From Siphonodentalium dalli (Eukaryota; Mollusca; Scaphopoda; Gadilida; Siphonodentaliidae), in contig CP136061.1 in NCBI GenBank assembly GCA_032622095.1, forward strand, positions 257,642,077-257,706,076: a DNA stretch of 64,000 nt, read 5' to 3'. The position numbers and the translations under genes are program-made. The notes under the pieces are model-generated. The model saw nothing but the letters and a program-made list of their open reading frames with translations, did no database searches and was not told the DNA's origin. Positions 24,390 through 35,927 of this stretch are shown piece by piece. The number at the start of each line of letters is the position of its first letter. Position 1 is the stretch's first letter.

Positions 24390-25080
24390 TCAGAGGATTC
24401 TACCCGGAAGAAATTGGTATAGAAGCGGTTTTGGTGTCATTCGACGCGGGAGAATCTCGTGTATAACATATCCAAAATCCGCTAACATCCGCTTTGGGCA
24501 AAATTCAGGATCCAAGATGGCGTCCAACATGGCTTCCGTTAGTCAAAAGATACTCTGACTGAGATTAATTCGATAACAGTGAGAACAAATGTTGTCATAT
24601 GTATACAAATGTATACAATTTTGCAAAGGTAAAATGTTGTGCCACCTGTTTATGGCAAAAATGGAACCCATCGTCCCAGATGGCCGCCAAAATGGAAAAA
24701 CTCGAACATTTGAAGTTTTTGCCTAATATCTTAAAGATCAATTCCTGTTGTTTGATAATGGTTCAGACTGGCGACATTGATTAGTCATATTCATGTTAAT
24801 TCATCATTGGAGCAATGAAAGATACCATAAATGGGGTCCCAGACTCATCTACACCCTCAAAAATTCGATTTTACAGAACGCGGTATAAAATTCCACAAAA
24901 CTCTCCATTGTGATTACAGTCATATATCAACAAGAAATGGACAGAACTGTACAATGTAAGTTGGGCATACCAATATCTATAAATACTCCAATTCAATGAA
25001 ACCCAAATTGGCGCTTTGTCTCAAAATGGCTGCCAAAATGGCGGTCAAAATATGGAAAATGGCGGATATTGATCACAGTG
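24390..25080 (+). repeat. Left arm of a ~700-bp inverted repeat (AATGGCCGCC family)
   Basis: Reverse-complementary in order and content to 27885-28590. Shared blocks include AGAAATTGGTATAGAAGCG, GGGAGAATCTCG, ATCCAAGATGGCGTCCAACATG, AGATCAATTCCTGTTGTTTG, GCAATGAAAGATACCATAAA and ACAAGAAATGGACAGAACTG. Belongs to a family marked by AAAATGGC(C/T)GCCAAAATGGC. Confidence 0.8.
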
Positions 25081-25189
25081 TCATTCAATCCATTATAGGT
25101 AGTGGTTGATGAATAAAATTGACTAAATAAATACGAATGTATACCTCTTTATGATGCCATTATGCTAGCTCTATGTAAAAACTTAAAAC

Positions 25190-25480
25190 TCAGTACCAAA
25201 AATAGCTGCCAAAATGGCCACCCGATGTGAAAAATACTATTTTCTATCACTTCTGTTTATCACTTGTTGCTCTCTGAACTGGGAAACAATGGGTATATTC
25301 TTTCAATGATCGTGTCAACTGATCATTACAGCAATGACATTTCTAATAGATTAGATCATAGTTTACTCCGGTCCTCCACTAATAAGTTATAACGAATGCG
25401 GTATGAAATTTAACCAAAATCGACTTTGGGGTTCTGGTCACATTTGATATTTAGGGATGAGCAGATCTTGTCTACAAAAT
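25190..25480 (+). repeat. Diverged unit of the AATGGCCGCC family
   Basis: GCTGCCAAAATGGCCACCCG, then CTGTTTATCAC..GTTGC, and later AACGAATGCGGTATGAAATTT align with the unit at 28915-29200. Confidence 0.55.
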
Positions 25481-27570
25481 AATTGATCGTTTTTTTATTT
25501 GTGAACATTCCATCTCAAATAGACCAAAAGAAACAATAAATTTTATCTAATATGGCTTCCAAAACGAAAATGGTAGACTCTGCCCAGCTTATCACATAAT
25601 GGAAGTTGTGAGTGGTGGATGCAGTTGATAGTTGGCTCATATACATGTATGTGGCTCATATACATCAAAACTATTTATTTTCAATCTTTTTGGTGGCTTC
25701 CCGCGGGTTGACAAAATCTCGACTAATCAGTGCTATAATGTCGTATATCCATTATGGCGGGAAATGAGTATTTGATACCATTCGAATCGTGAGAAAAAAT
25801 CCAATCCGATGGGCCAAACTGTCCTTGCATTGGATGACAAATATTCGCACAATCGGACGCTTCAGGTTGTCCACGTGACTTCTGTTTTGTGTTTGTGAAT
25901 TATAAAATGTGTGCTATATGGCAGTATCTCCATGTTAGTCACGTGATCATTTGGTGATTAAAATTTTGTGATTGTTCCACACATTTCTGAATGATGATGC
26001 ACATGGGTGAATTTTCATAGTGTAGAATAGGCACTTTTTAGTTCATTGACACATGCGATTGCCACCATATTTAGCTTAATCTGCATTTATTAGCACAACT
26101 TCATTATAGCACGGAAACGAATCGTCGCTGGCATACGCAAAATATCATATCTCCAAACAAGCTATTGCTTTTTAAAAGAAAACGAGGGAATAAACAGAAA
26201 ACAATATGTGGTTCAATGAACAGCTAATGTCAGTTTTCATTGGGATAAATACAACAGTACGTCATGCTTTGTCAACATTAGGAGAAATGTTGTCTAAAAA
26301 CTTCAACCTTCATTTTCTCGGAAAGTTGAAAATGTGGGTTACATTATAGCACTGATGCGACGAAATATTAACTATTCGGGCTCGGCCATCATTTTCAAGT
26401 TTCAAGCTGGAACTAAATGTAGCCCATGGATTCCCCATTTCGACATGTAAGAAAAGTAGTTTTACTCTGATCTCTTTCCAGATATCAACTCTCCGGTAAA
26501 TGGTGATCTCTTATGTTCTAGAAAATACGTGTGCCAAATACATATATGTATGAAGAAACTATCCCCATACATTGTTTACACATCGACTCCGTAAGTATGT
26601 GGAGGTTTTCTTGGACAAGCGGGATTTTCAAACCTCGAAACCGTCCGTACAAACAATAAAAGTTAATAGGAAATGACGTTGGATGTAGGTCTAGAGTACG
26701 TCGTCCGCATGAAATAGTTTTCGTGTCATTAATTTGCACATATTTCGTGCTCTGATGAGCATGGATGAACGCCTTATGTGGCAGTTTGATTGTCTAACAT
26801 CCGGAAAATAACATGTTCATTGTTCACATTTCTTAGACAAACATGTTGTTAATGTTCATGTGGCATTTCTATCCAATGACAACCTTGAAATGCCAGTTAA
26901 TCAAGCTAAATGGTTGATACATTTACGTCTACTGGTCAGATCCAGCCGTGACGCACATTGTGTCTACATATCATTGATGAAATTCACTAAATGTGTAGAA
27001 GATATAGGTGCGTCTATATATGTACTAGAATGTTTCTATCCACATGTATATACCTACAATCGCATGACACGGAATTGTCACATAATGTGTGAAGGGTATA
27101 CAATGTACGTGCGAATTTTGATTTTTCCTCTTGATATTGAAGAACATAATTTTACTTTGAAACTCCCCAGCTCCGATAACCAACTTGCCCACCAATTAAG
27201 TAAACCCCAGATTATTCGCTTTTCCCTCCTGTCCTTTTCACTTTCGCCAGCACTGGAAAACCTATTATAGCCTGATGCTTCCGGACTAGACCACCGATGC
27301 CCATATATTTGATGTTCCGAATAGTCGTTATAAATGTTGACACTGTGTTTTCAAATAATCCAGATTCGTAGCAATTTAATTTCTTTTTAATTAATTTCCA
27401 GATAGTCCCTCGTAATAAGTGGACATCGTGTTGGATCCTGCAGTAGATACTGCTTAGTTGGAACATTTCGGGCTGAACTGATTGTGGTAGTAGATTATTG
27501 GCAACATGTTTAATAGGTCTGTCATCGTTAGCTCGGCTTTCCTCTGAGCAGAACTTAAATTTCGACAATT
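25481..27570. other. No supported gene; spacer between inverted arms
   Basis: AT-rich sequence. Frames at 26860-27270 (+) and 27212-27568 (-) exceed 100 codons but overlap on opposite strands and show no domain, signal or splice site. Confidence 0.35.
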
Positions 27571-27736
27571 TTCGGTGGCCATTTTGGTAGCCATCTTAGC
27601 ATTTTGAATCGTGATTGGCTACTCATACCCACAAAAAACATTGATTTCAATCAATGATGTGTATTGGTGCCGAATTGGCGTTTTGTCGAATGGGTTTTCG
27701 TGAATAACTACATATTTGCCATTTTCATTATTATTG

Positions 27737-27892
27737 GCGACCATGTTGGACGCCATCTTGAATTCTGTATTTTTCCCAAAGCGGATTTTAGCGGATTTTG
27801 GATATGTTATATACGAGATTCTCCCGCGTCGAATGACAACAAAACCGTTTCTTTACCAATTCCTTCTGGGTCTAACCCTCTGACGACCATTC
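27737..27892 (-). repeat. ~155-bp unit, direct copy of 28428-28572
   Basis: ACCATGTTGGACGCCATCTT, AAAGCGGATTTTAGCGGATT, GAGATTCTCCCGCGT, and CTTCTGGGT recur in the same order at 28428-28572, so the inverted-repeat arm is bracketed by direct copies of its own end. Confidence 0.7.
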
Positions 27893-28590
27893 TAAATATC
27901 TGCCATTTTCCATATTTTGACCGCCATTTTGGCAGCCATTTTAAGACAAAGCGCCAATTTGGGTTTCTTGAATTGGAGTAATTATAGATAATGGTATGCC
28001 CAACTTACATTGTACAGTTCTGTCCATTTCTTGTTGATATACGACTGGAATCCCAATGGCGATTTTTGTGGAATTTTATACCGCGTTCTGTAAAATCAAA
28101 ATTTTGAGGGTGTATATGAGTCTGGGACCCCATTTATGGTATCTTTCATTGCTCCAATGATGAATTAACATGAATATGACTAATCAATGTCGCCAGTCTG
28201 AACCATTATCAAACAACAGGAATTGATCTTTAAGATATTAGGCAAAAAATTCAAATTTCGAGTTTAGGCCACCATTTTGGCAGCCATCTGGGGCGAGGGT
28301 TCCATTTTTTCTATAGATATGTGGCATAATACTTTACCTTCGCAAAAATGTAGACATTTGTATTAATATGGCAACATTTGTTCTCAATATGTCAAATTAA
28401 TCTCAGTCAGAATCTCTTTTGACTAAAGGCGGCCATGTTGGACGCCATCTTGGATCCTGGATTTTGCCCAAAGCGGATTTTAGCGGATTTTGGATATGTT
28501 GTAGCAGAGATTCTCCCGCGTTGAATGACACCGATATCGCTTCTATACCAATTTCTTCTGGGTTGACCCCTTTTTTTGCGTACCACGACC
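27885..28590 (-). repeat. Right arm of the ~700-bp inverted repeat
   Basis: Reverse complement of 24390-25080. Shares GTATCTTTCATTGCTCC, CCATTTCTTGTTGATATACG and CGCCATCTTGGATCCTG. No coding potential. Confidence 0.8.
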
Positions 28591-28754
28591 ACACTATGTG
28601 TGAACTTACGCATCCATAACGTGATTAAACTATGAACAATACCGATGTTTTCATTATTTTCCACGAGAACATAGACCAGGGCAGTTTTGTATGACATTCC
28701 ACGAGCACATGGATGCATTAAAGTAGTCAATGTTGACATGTTTCGAGGCCATGG

Positions 28755-30000
28755 AATCCAAGATGGCCGCCAAAATTGAATATCTGACTTGATAAATTTT
28801 AATTCGCAATCACTCGGGCAGTTTATGAGATATTAAGTCGTGCGATATGTTGTTCTATTGATAGTTGAGTAGTCCTTATTGAGAGGTATAAATAAAGTTC
28901 ATATATTCAAAATGGCCGCCAAAATGGCCACCGGAAGTAGAAAATATGACTATTTTTCACTCATATCTTCTTGATCAGTTTCTGCTGTTTGGAACTGGTT
29001 GAGGATTGTGACCTTATTTTTTATAGTTTTATATTATCTAATCATTGGGGTAATGAAAAAAGCAATTATTGGGGACCTAGCCCCCATCCGTTCCCTCAAA
29101 AGTTTGATTTTACAGAATGCGGTATAAAATTTCACCAAAAAATCACAATTGGGTTTCTGTTCAAATTTCAACAAAGAATGAGCACAACTGTGGAATGTAA
29201 GTGAGGAATACCATTATACATGGATACTCCAATTCATAGGAACAAAAGTTGTTACTTTGGATCAAAATGGCCACCAAAATGGCCGCCAATATATGGAAAA
29301 TGGTAGTTATTGCCCCAGTGTGTCCTGGAATCGCTTACAATTTGTGGTTGATGAATGAAATTGGCTATTCTGCCTTCTATACATTGAATACTAACATTGC
29401 TATTAACTATTGTAACAAAGACATTACCAGGAATATTGGATTTCACTCTCACAAACGTGACATAAATATCGGCACAAAATCTCTTCTCATGTTTGAACCA
29501 TTTTTTGCAAGTAAACTGTAACTATCTTTGACATGAGAGGTGTTTATTGTTTTTATCTATCTTAAATGTATCACAATAAGGTGTTTAATGGCCAAATTAC
29601 TTAAGGTGGCTTACAAAATGGCAACTAAATTGGGTAAAAAGTTGATTTTCACATATATCCGGAACATAATTATCTGCTGTTCCGAAAAGGTAGCAAAGTG
29701 TGACTAACTTTGTTATTATACACGTTATTTATTCGACTGACAACTACATTTTATATTCTGGTTGGCACTGTACATTATGAGGCACGATCATTTAATTTTA
29801 AAATGTGCAGTGTACAATTGTGCCGAAAACGTCTTTTGGGATTCTGGCCAAGTTTTTGAAAATAAATGGGCAGAACTTTGAAACGGAACTGAGAGGGACC
29901 ATCCGACCATAATATGTGGCTACTCTTGCCCATTAGCATAAACATTTATCAACTATTGTCAGGAAAATCGTTTAACATTTCCTCCATTGTGCATACACGC
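28755..30000 (+). repeat. Left arm of a ~1.2-kb inverted repeat
   Basis: Starts GAATCCAAGATGGCCGCCAA and pairs with 31970-33141 in reverse. Shared blocks include AATGGCCGCCAAAATGGCCACCGGAAG, CAGTTTCTGCTGTTT, CTCAAAA.TTTGA(T)TTTACAG, GTTGATGAA.GAAATTGGCTATTCTGCCTT and ATCCGGAACAT. Several hundred bp of unrelated satellite separate the arms. Confidence 0.8.
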
Positions 30001-30044
30001 CACCAAGGAGGACTCTCTGGTGTGATCTCTATATCAAGCAACAT

Positions 30045-31950
30045 ATCATTGAGTTATTGTGGAAAGCGATAGCCACCCAAGGTACACATGTACAACCCAC
30101 CAGGGCCATACAGTCACTCCAAATACAAATAAACAACACACATATGACAATATAGTCGCTCGCTTTATAAACATACACCTCACCCATAAACACACAGCCA
30201 TACTTGTGTATATCCCTGCACACCACACATGACCATACATCTGTCAATAACAATTTAATGCATGTACACCAGGTATACCTCCTACAACTGACCAATGACC
30301 GTATCGTCACTATATGTATACATATTCACCACATTCATGATCACATAGTCTATCATTGTATACATATTGACCTCACCATTGGCCATAAAGTCAATCCATG
30401 TGTACCTATGTCCCACACCCATGGCCAAATAGCCACTCAAGGTATACATATACACCCCACCCATGACCATTGCATCGCTCCATGTATACATATGCACCTC
30501 ACCAATAGTCATATAACCCCACTTGCGTATACCCATACACCCCACACAGTCATGGGTCAACATACATGTACACCATGTAAACTGTTACACCTGATCCATG
30601 ACCATATAGCCACTCCATGTATTCACCACATTCATGATCATACAGTGACTACAGGTACACATATTCACATGACCATTGGTCATACGGTCAATCCCTGCAT
30701 ATCTACTCGCCACGCCAATTGCGAAATAGCCACTCAAGATAAGCATATACACCCCACGCATAACCATAGAGTGACTCCAGGTATACATATGCACCTCAAC
30801 AATGGTCATATAGTCACACGTGCTATGCATATATACCCCTCGCCCAATGACCATACAACCACTTGGCGTATACCCGTACACATAACATATGACAATGAGT
30901 CACCATACATGTACACCAGGTATACTCCTACACCTGACCCATTTCACTCCGTGTATACATATTCACCACATTGGTGATCACACGGTCACTCCGTGTACAC
31001 CTATTCATTTCATTAATTGCGACACAGTCACTCCCTGTATACCTATTCACCATACCCATGGTAATATAGCCACTCGATATATACATATGCAACACAAACA
31101 TGCCCATAGAGTCACTCCAGGTGTACATATACACATCACCAATGACAATAAAGTCCTTCCATGTGTACCAATACTTCTCACACATGCATGATCAATTATA
31201 CATTCCAGACTTTTATATACACCCCACACATGACAATTAAGTCACTCGCTGTGTACTCATACACACCATCCATGATCATACAGTTACTCCATGTATACCT
31301 ATACATCCACCGATGACAATATACATCCACGACATATATAAATATACATCCCACCCATTACCACCACGGCACTCCCTATATACCTACACGCTCGCCAACG
31401 ACCACCCAGATGTACTCAGGCATGTATATTCATGACCGTGCTGTCAGTCCATGTACACCTATACAGATTACACATATTCATACAACCACTCCCTATTTAT
31501 CCATATACCCCACCCATGGTCACATAGACACCAGATGTATACATGGTCACCCACATGTGGCAATACAGCCACCAAATATACACCTATACATCCCACCCAT
31601 GATCATAGTCACTCCATATATACATACACAACACATATATGACATTGTAGCTACTCCCGTTATATCCGCACACAATATCATTGTCCCTACAGCCACATCG
31701 TGTTACGAGTACACCCACACATAACCATACAACCATACATTCACTCCATGTAAACATATTCAGCTCACACATTACCATGCGGCCACTACTTGTATATATA
31801 TACATCCCACAATGGACACCCCACTCACGATCATATAGACATTCCTTGTATATCTGTTCACATCATTCATGATCATAAAATAACTCCATGTATACTTATT
31901 CACCTCACCTATGACCGTGCAGTAACTCACGGGCTACCATATTGACCTCC
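30045..31950. repeat. 42-bp minisatellite in the inverted-repeat loop
   Basis: Diverged units of about 42 bp such as ACCCATGACCATTGCATCGC then TCCATGTATACATATGCACCTC. The period equals 14 codons, so a 257-codon frame at 30204-30977 and others on both strands stay open. High divergence without synonymous bias argues against coding. Confidence 0.85.
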
Positions 31951-31969
31951 CTCTTGTATCGAGGTGATC

Positions 31970-33141
31970 AATTTTATCCTAATGAGTCAAAATAGCCAGA
32001 ATAGTCACCACAGATTATGGTTCATCTTAGTTCCGTTTCAAAGATTCAAAGTGGCCAGAATCCCAAAAGAGGTTTTCGGCAAAATTCCATAAGCAACGGG
32101 ACAGCCAATAATATTTAGTTGTCAGTTGATTACCTAACATGCATAATAACCAAGTAAGTTACAATTTGCTAACTGTTCGGAACAGCAGACAATAATGTTC
32201 CGGATATATGAGAACAATGAACTTTTTACCCAAGTTGGTTGCCATTTTGGAAGTCATCTTGAGTAATTTGCTCTATAATGACCTTAGTGTGACACATTTA
32301 CATTAGACCAAAACGATAAACACCGTTCATATCAAAGTTAGTTACAGTTTACTTTTAATAAAAATGACCAAAACATGAAAAGTTAATTTTTGCCGATATT
32401 TATGTCAAGTGTGTGAGAGTAAAATCCAATATTTCTGGTAATGTCAGTGGTTACAATACTAAATCTTAACCAATGTGAATCAGACATGTTAGTTTTCAAT
32501 GGATATAAGGCAGAATAGCCAATTTACTTCATCAACCACATATTGTAAGCGATTGCAGTGAACGCTGGGGCAATATATTTACAATAGTTACAATTTTCCA
32601 TATTTTGGCGGCCATTTTGGCGGCCATGTTTATCCAAAGTAACAATTTTGGTTCCAATGACTTGGAATATTCACGGGTAATGGTATGTCTCACTTACATA
32701 GCACAGTTCTGCTCATTCCTTGTTGAAATGTGACTAGAATCCCAATTGTGATTTTTTTGTGAAAATTTTATACCGCTTCCTGTAAAGTCAAATTTTTGAG
32801 GGATCGGAAGGGCCTAGTACCCAAAGAATTTCTTATTTCATTGCCCCAATGATCAATTAATATAAACAATACAAAATAAAGTAACAATTCTCAATCAGTT
32901 CTAAACAGCAGAAACTGATATAGAAGATATTAGTGAAAAAGTGTCACATTTTCCACTTCCGGTGGCCATTTTGGCGGCCATTTTAAATATATGAAATTTA
33001 TTCCTACAAATAAATAAGGAGTACTCAATTATCAATAGAATGGCATATCGCACGACGTAATACCTCATAAACTTCCTGATTAATTGCGAATTGAAATTTA
33101 CCTGGTTAGATATTCAACGTTGGTGGCCATCTTGGATTCAA
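31970..33141 (-). repeat. Right arm of the ~1.2-kb inverted repeat
   Basis: Reverse complement of 28755-30000, ending TTGGTGGCCATCTTGGATTC. It contains TTTGGCGGCCATTTTGGCGGCCATG. Divergence between arms is perhaps 15-25%, so the inversion is old. No target duplication is visible at the outer ends. Confidence 0.8.
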
Positions 33142-33650
33142 AGACCGATAACTCTATAAAGCCCCCATCGCCAGATGGCAAACAACCGGCAAATTGAAGG
33201 ACTTATATAGTTCTACAAAGATATCATAACCACCAAAAATCCGCATAGGGGGAGGGGGGTCTACATGCAGCTCAAGCTCTAAATGTGCGTTTTGTGCGAA
33301 TATTGAACACGGGATATGTTTTTTTATATGTGGGCGGAACCCCTTCACTGCGACCCACTTTTGAGATTTAATGTAAAATTTTATGAGATTGACAAAAACA
33401 TGAAATGGTGAGCATGAATGAGAATGGTCTATATTTTTTTGGTTTTCTTTGCCTTTTTTTATACGATGTTCTGATGTTGTTGCTGCTGTTGTTTCTGTTT
33501 CGGAGTCGGAGGCGATTTTAGGCAGGGCCAGGGAGAATTTGAAAGGGGCGGAACCCCTTTCCTACAACCCACTTGAATGTGAAATTTGGAGTTATGAATA
33601 ATGAAATGCATAACAATGAATGAACAAAAGATGATCTAGACATGTTTTTT
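33142..33650. other. No supported gene
   Basis: GCGGAACCCCTT(C/T)-type phrases recur at about 33335 and 33548, each followed by a CCACTT, suggesting a small duplication. Otherwise nothing. Confidence 0.35.
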
Positions 33651-33652
33651 TA

Positions 33653-33982
33653 TTACTTTTTCTTTCTGTCGAGTTCTTCTTCTGTTATTGTTGTTGTTGT
33701 TGGTGTTGGTGGTGGTAAGATGATTCCATGAAGCCTCAATAGTATGTCGTCTTCTTCAAACTGCTTTTGAGATGCGAAAATAGCAGCGTCTGCACTTGAA
33801 CTAATTCTTTCAATTTCAGCTTGGATGTCGGAGGGACGAGTGCGGTTGTTGTTGTTTGTGCTGCTGGTCGAGGTGGCGATGGACGACTCCGGGCAGATGA
33901 ATTCCGGAGTCATCGGGTTGAAATATGATTCAATTTTCATCCCGGCATCAGCAGCCGCTGGCTGGATCTCATCAGTCAGCAT
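33653..33982 (-). pseudogene. Unrecognised ORF in GC-richer block
   Basis: A 109-codon minus-strand frame with biased composition: a low-complexity Ser/Thr/Asn tract, then an acidic amphipathic stretch (AEIERISSSADAAIFASQK), a hydrophobic patch (LLRLHGIILPPP) and a Thr run, ending in lysines. The block is clearly GC-richer than its flanks and codon use looks gene-like, so it is probably genuine or recently decayed coding sequence. It lies just downstream of the basic frame at 33976-34281 on the same strand. I do not recognise it. Confidence 0.4.
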
Positions 33983-34281
33983 TCCAGCGGAGAGGGGTAG
34001 TCTGTGCGTATCTCAGACCTCTCCCGAGCTGGACTACCGGTAGCATCTTCGGTGATGCGCAGGCGACCATCAGTCTTCGCGGCCGAGTGGGAGGAGGCAG
34101 CAGGCCGATTAACAGCTACCCTCTTCTTTTTCAACTCAGCCCTCCGAGCTGCGTGCCTGCGTCGACGTGAAGGGGTCTTCTTCTTCCTCATCGCTGCTCC
34201 GGTGATGACATTCCTGCCGACGGTCTTGAGCCCCTGGTGGTGTCCAGCTGCTGCAGTCCTGTATTCCACGGATAGACTCAC
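33976..34281 (-). pseudogene. Basic-protein frame, possibly virus/Polinton-like remnant
   Basis: A minus-strand frame with a GLKTVGRNVITGAA helix-like segment followed by a strongly basic tract (RKKKTPSRRRR...ELKKKR). A hydrophobic GLKTxGRxxxxGA stretch next to a poly-basic segment recalls small capsid-associated proteins of Maverick/Polinton- and adenovirus-like elements. That is resemblance only. The neighbouring frames (34136-34330 and 34336-34653, same strand) suggest one or more frameshifts, so any original gene is broken. Could equally be an unrelated nuclear protein exon. Confidence 0.25.
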
Positions 34282-34335
34282 GAAGCCCCCTTAGTTTGGT
34301 GAAGAGTCCAACTAAGGGTGTCCACAACATGTAGT

Positions 34336-34653
34336 CTATCCAAGGCCGCCAACAAAGCCGAGTGGATTAATTCCATAATCCCCTGCCAAGTCTGTCAACA
34401 GCTCATCTAAGCCGCTCGGGCAGCTAACCCGAAGATCGGCCACAAAACTCACAAGCGACTTAGACCAGTCAATTGGAACAGCGACAAGACGCACTATAAA
34501 TAATACGTCCTGTTCGCTAAACAATAAACTGGGGAATGCGACTGAAATATGACACGGGATACTTAAAGTAAAGTTTTCATTATATATGCGGCACATATCA
34601 AATCGCTTAGGTTGATTAGTTTTGTTTTTCTGGCAAAAACTGACACGACTCAT
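34336..34653 (-). other. Open frame upstream of the basic frame
   Basis: 105 codons on the same strand and immediately 5' of the previous entries. Its last third (DELLTDLAGDYGINPLGFVG) is the more coding-like part; the first half looks like AT-rich background. Unrecognised. Confidence 0.2.
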
Positions 34654-35927
34654 AGTGATTTCTCAATTGAATGCTGATGAGCGCGCGTTCACTATCAGTA
34701 CTCATGTTGTGATCACAGTAATCCGCGACACGTGACTTCACACAGATCTGTATACAGATTTACAGCAATGTAAACTTTCCCTAACAAGGAACCATCCCTG
34801 TCAAGGCTTATATTCCTCTAAATCATTTAGGCTTAATTAAATGACGAAGATATGCGACAACCTTTCATATTTCCGGAAAAAGGTTTACATTATTTATTCT
34901 GGGTTGCATGTCGCAAAATAAAACTATAAGGCATGGGTCAAAAAAGCAAACAACAGTTTGTGGATTAAAGATATGCGTATACGCGACAATGCGCTCATAT
35001 GAATTATGCAACGGCTCTTCCACCATACCATTTGCAAGTGATGGTCCCAAGCGTTCGTCGTGCGATTTGTGTGTTTCAGTTTGCCGACCTCAGCGAATAA
35101 CGTCCATTCCCTCTTCAAAGAAATACACAAGGGATCAATCTCTTACATTATGTAATAAATCTGATGTACAATATAGTTCACTTGCACCAACCAGGATTAT
35201 TATATTGCCCCGCGACCTGCTAGCATTACGTTCTAAATCACACAACAAAGCTTTTAGCATTTGCAGAGCGGTCGCGAAAACGACCATCTGAAAGTAGGAA
35301 CGTAAGTGAGAAATCTCATAAGCAAATTGGAGCGTGATTAGATTGCTCGCGCTGATTGTGTTACAGTTCATAAACTGCAAACGATGCGCAATACCGCAAC
35401 AGTAATCGATACAACTAATGCGCAGATATGAACTACATGCGAGACAGACTGAAGCGCCTGACTGTCCCATTAATTTTGTTATGGTAACTTATTTGGACGC
35501 ACGAGGAGACATTGCTTCGAGGCAGCACGCATAAGGAGACTTAGCAGAGCAATTTGTATTCGCACAGGAAATTGGGGCTCTGGCGAAATCAACCATACTA
35601 TAACACACACACACACACCCTCACACACCCTCACACACACGCCTGGTCATGTAATCCTGCTAATGTGCTATGCTGCTGATGGGTCATAATGTGTTATGAT
35701 GCTGGCGTGTCCTGCTATGATGCTGTTAGGGCAAACTGATGTTGTTAAGAAATGTTCCGCTATATTATTCTAAATTGTCATCATATCAATTCAACACAGG
35801 GGGGACATTAACATTTTATACAGGCCCATGCTTCTCGGTATGGGTGTAAACTGTTTATGGTGGCCTCTGTGTAAAACATAACCCAAGTGCTAATGTGTGT
35901 ATGGTTTGATAGGTCACGACAGCAGCA
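34654..35927. other. No supported gene; short (AC)n
   Basis: No gene supported. A (AC)n microsatellite with CCTCACAC interruptions lies at 35601-35642. Overlapping frames on both strands at 34908-35470 are unconvincing. Confidence 0.4.

Noticed and set aside
26860-27568. Two >100-codon frames on opposite strands
   Set aside because: They overlap each other, lack family features, and have no splice or promoter context.
30204-30977. 257-codon His/Thr-rich ORF
   Set aside because: Periodicity of the 42-bp satellite keeps the frame open; units diverge without codon-level constraint.
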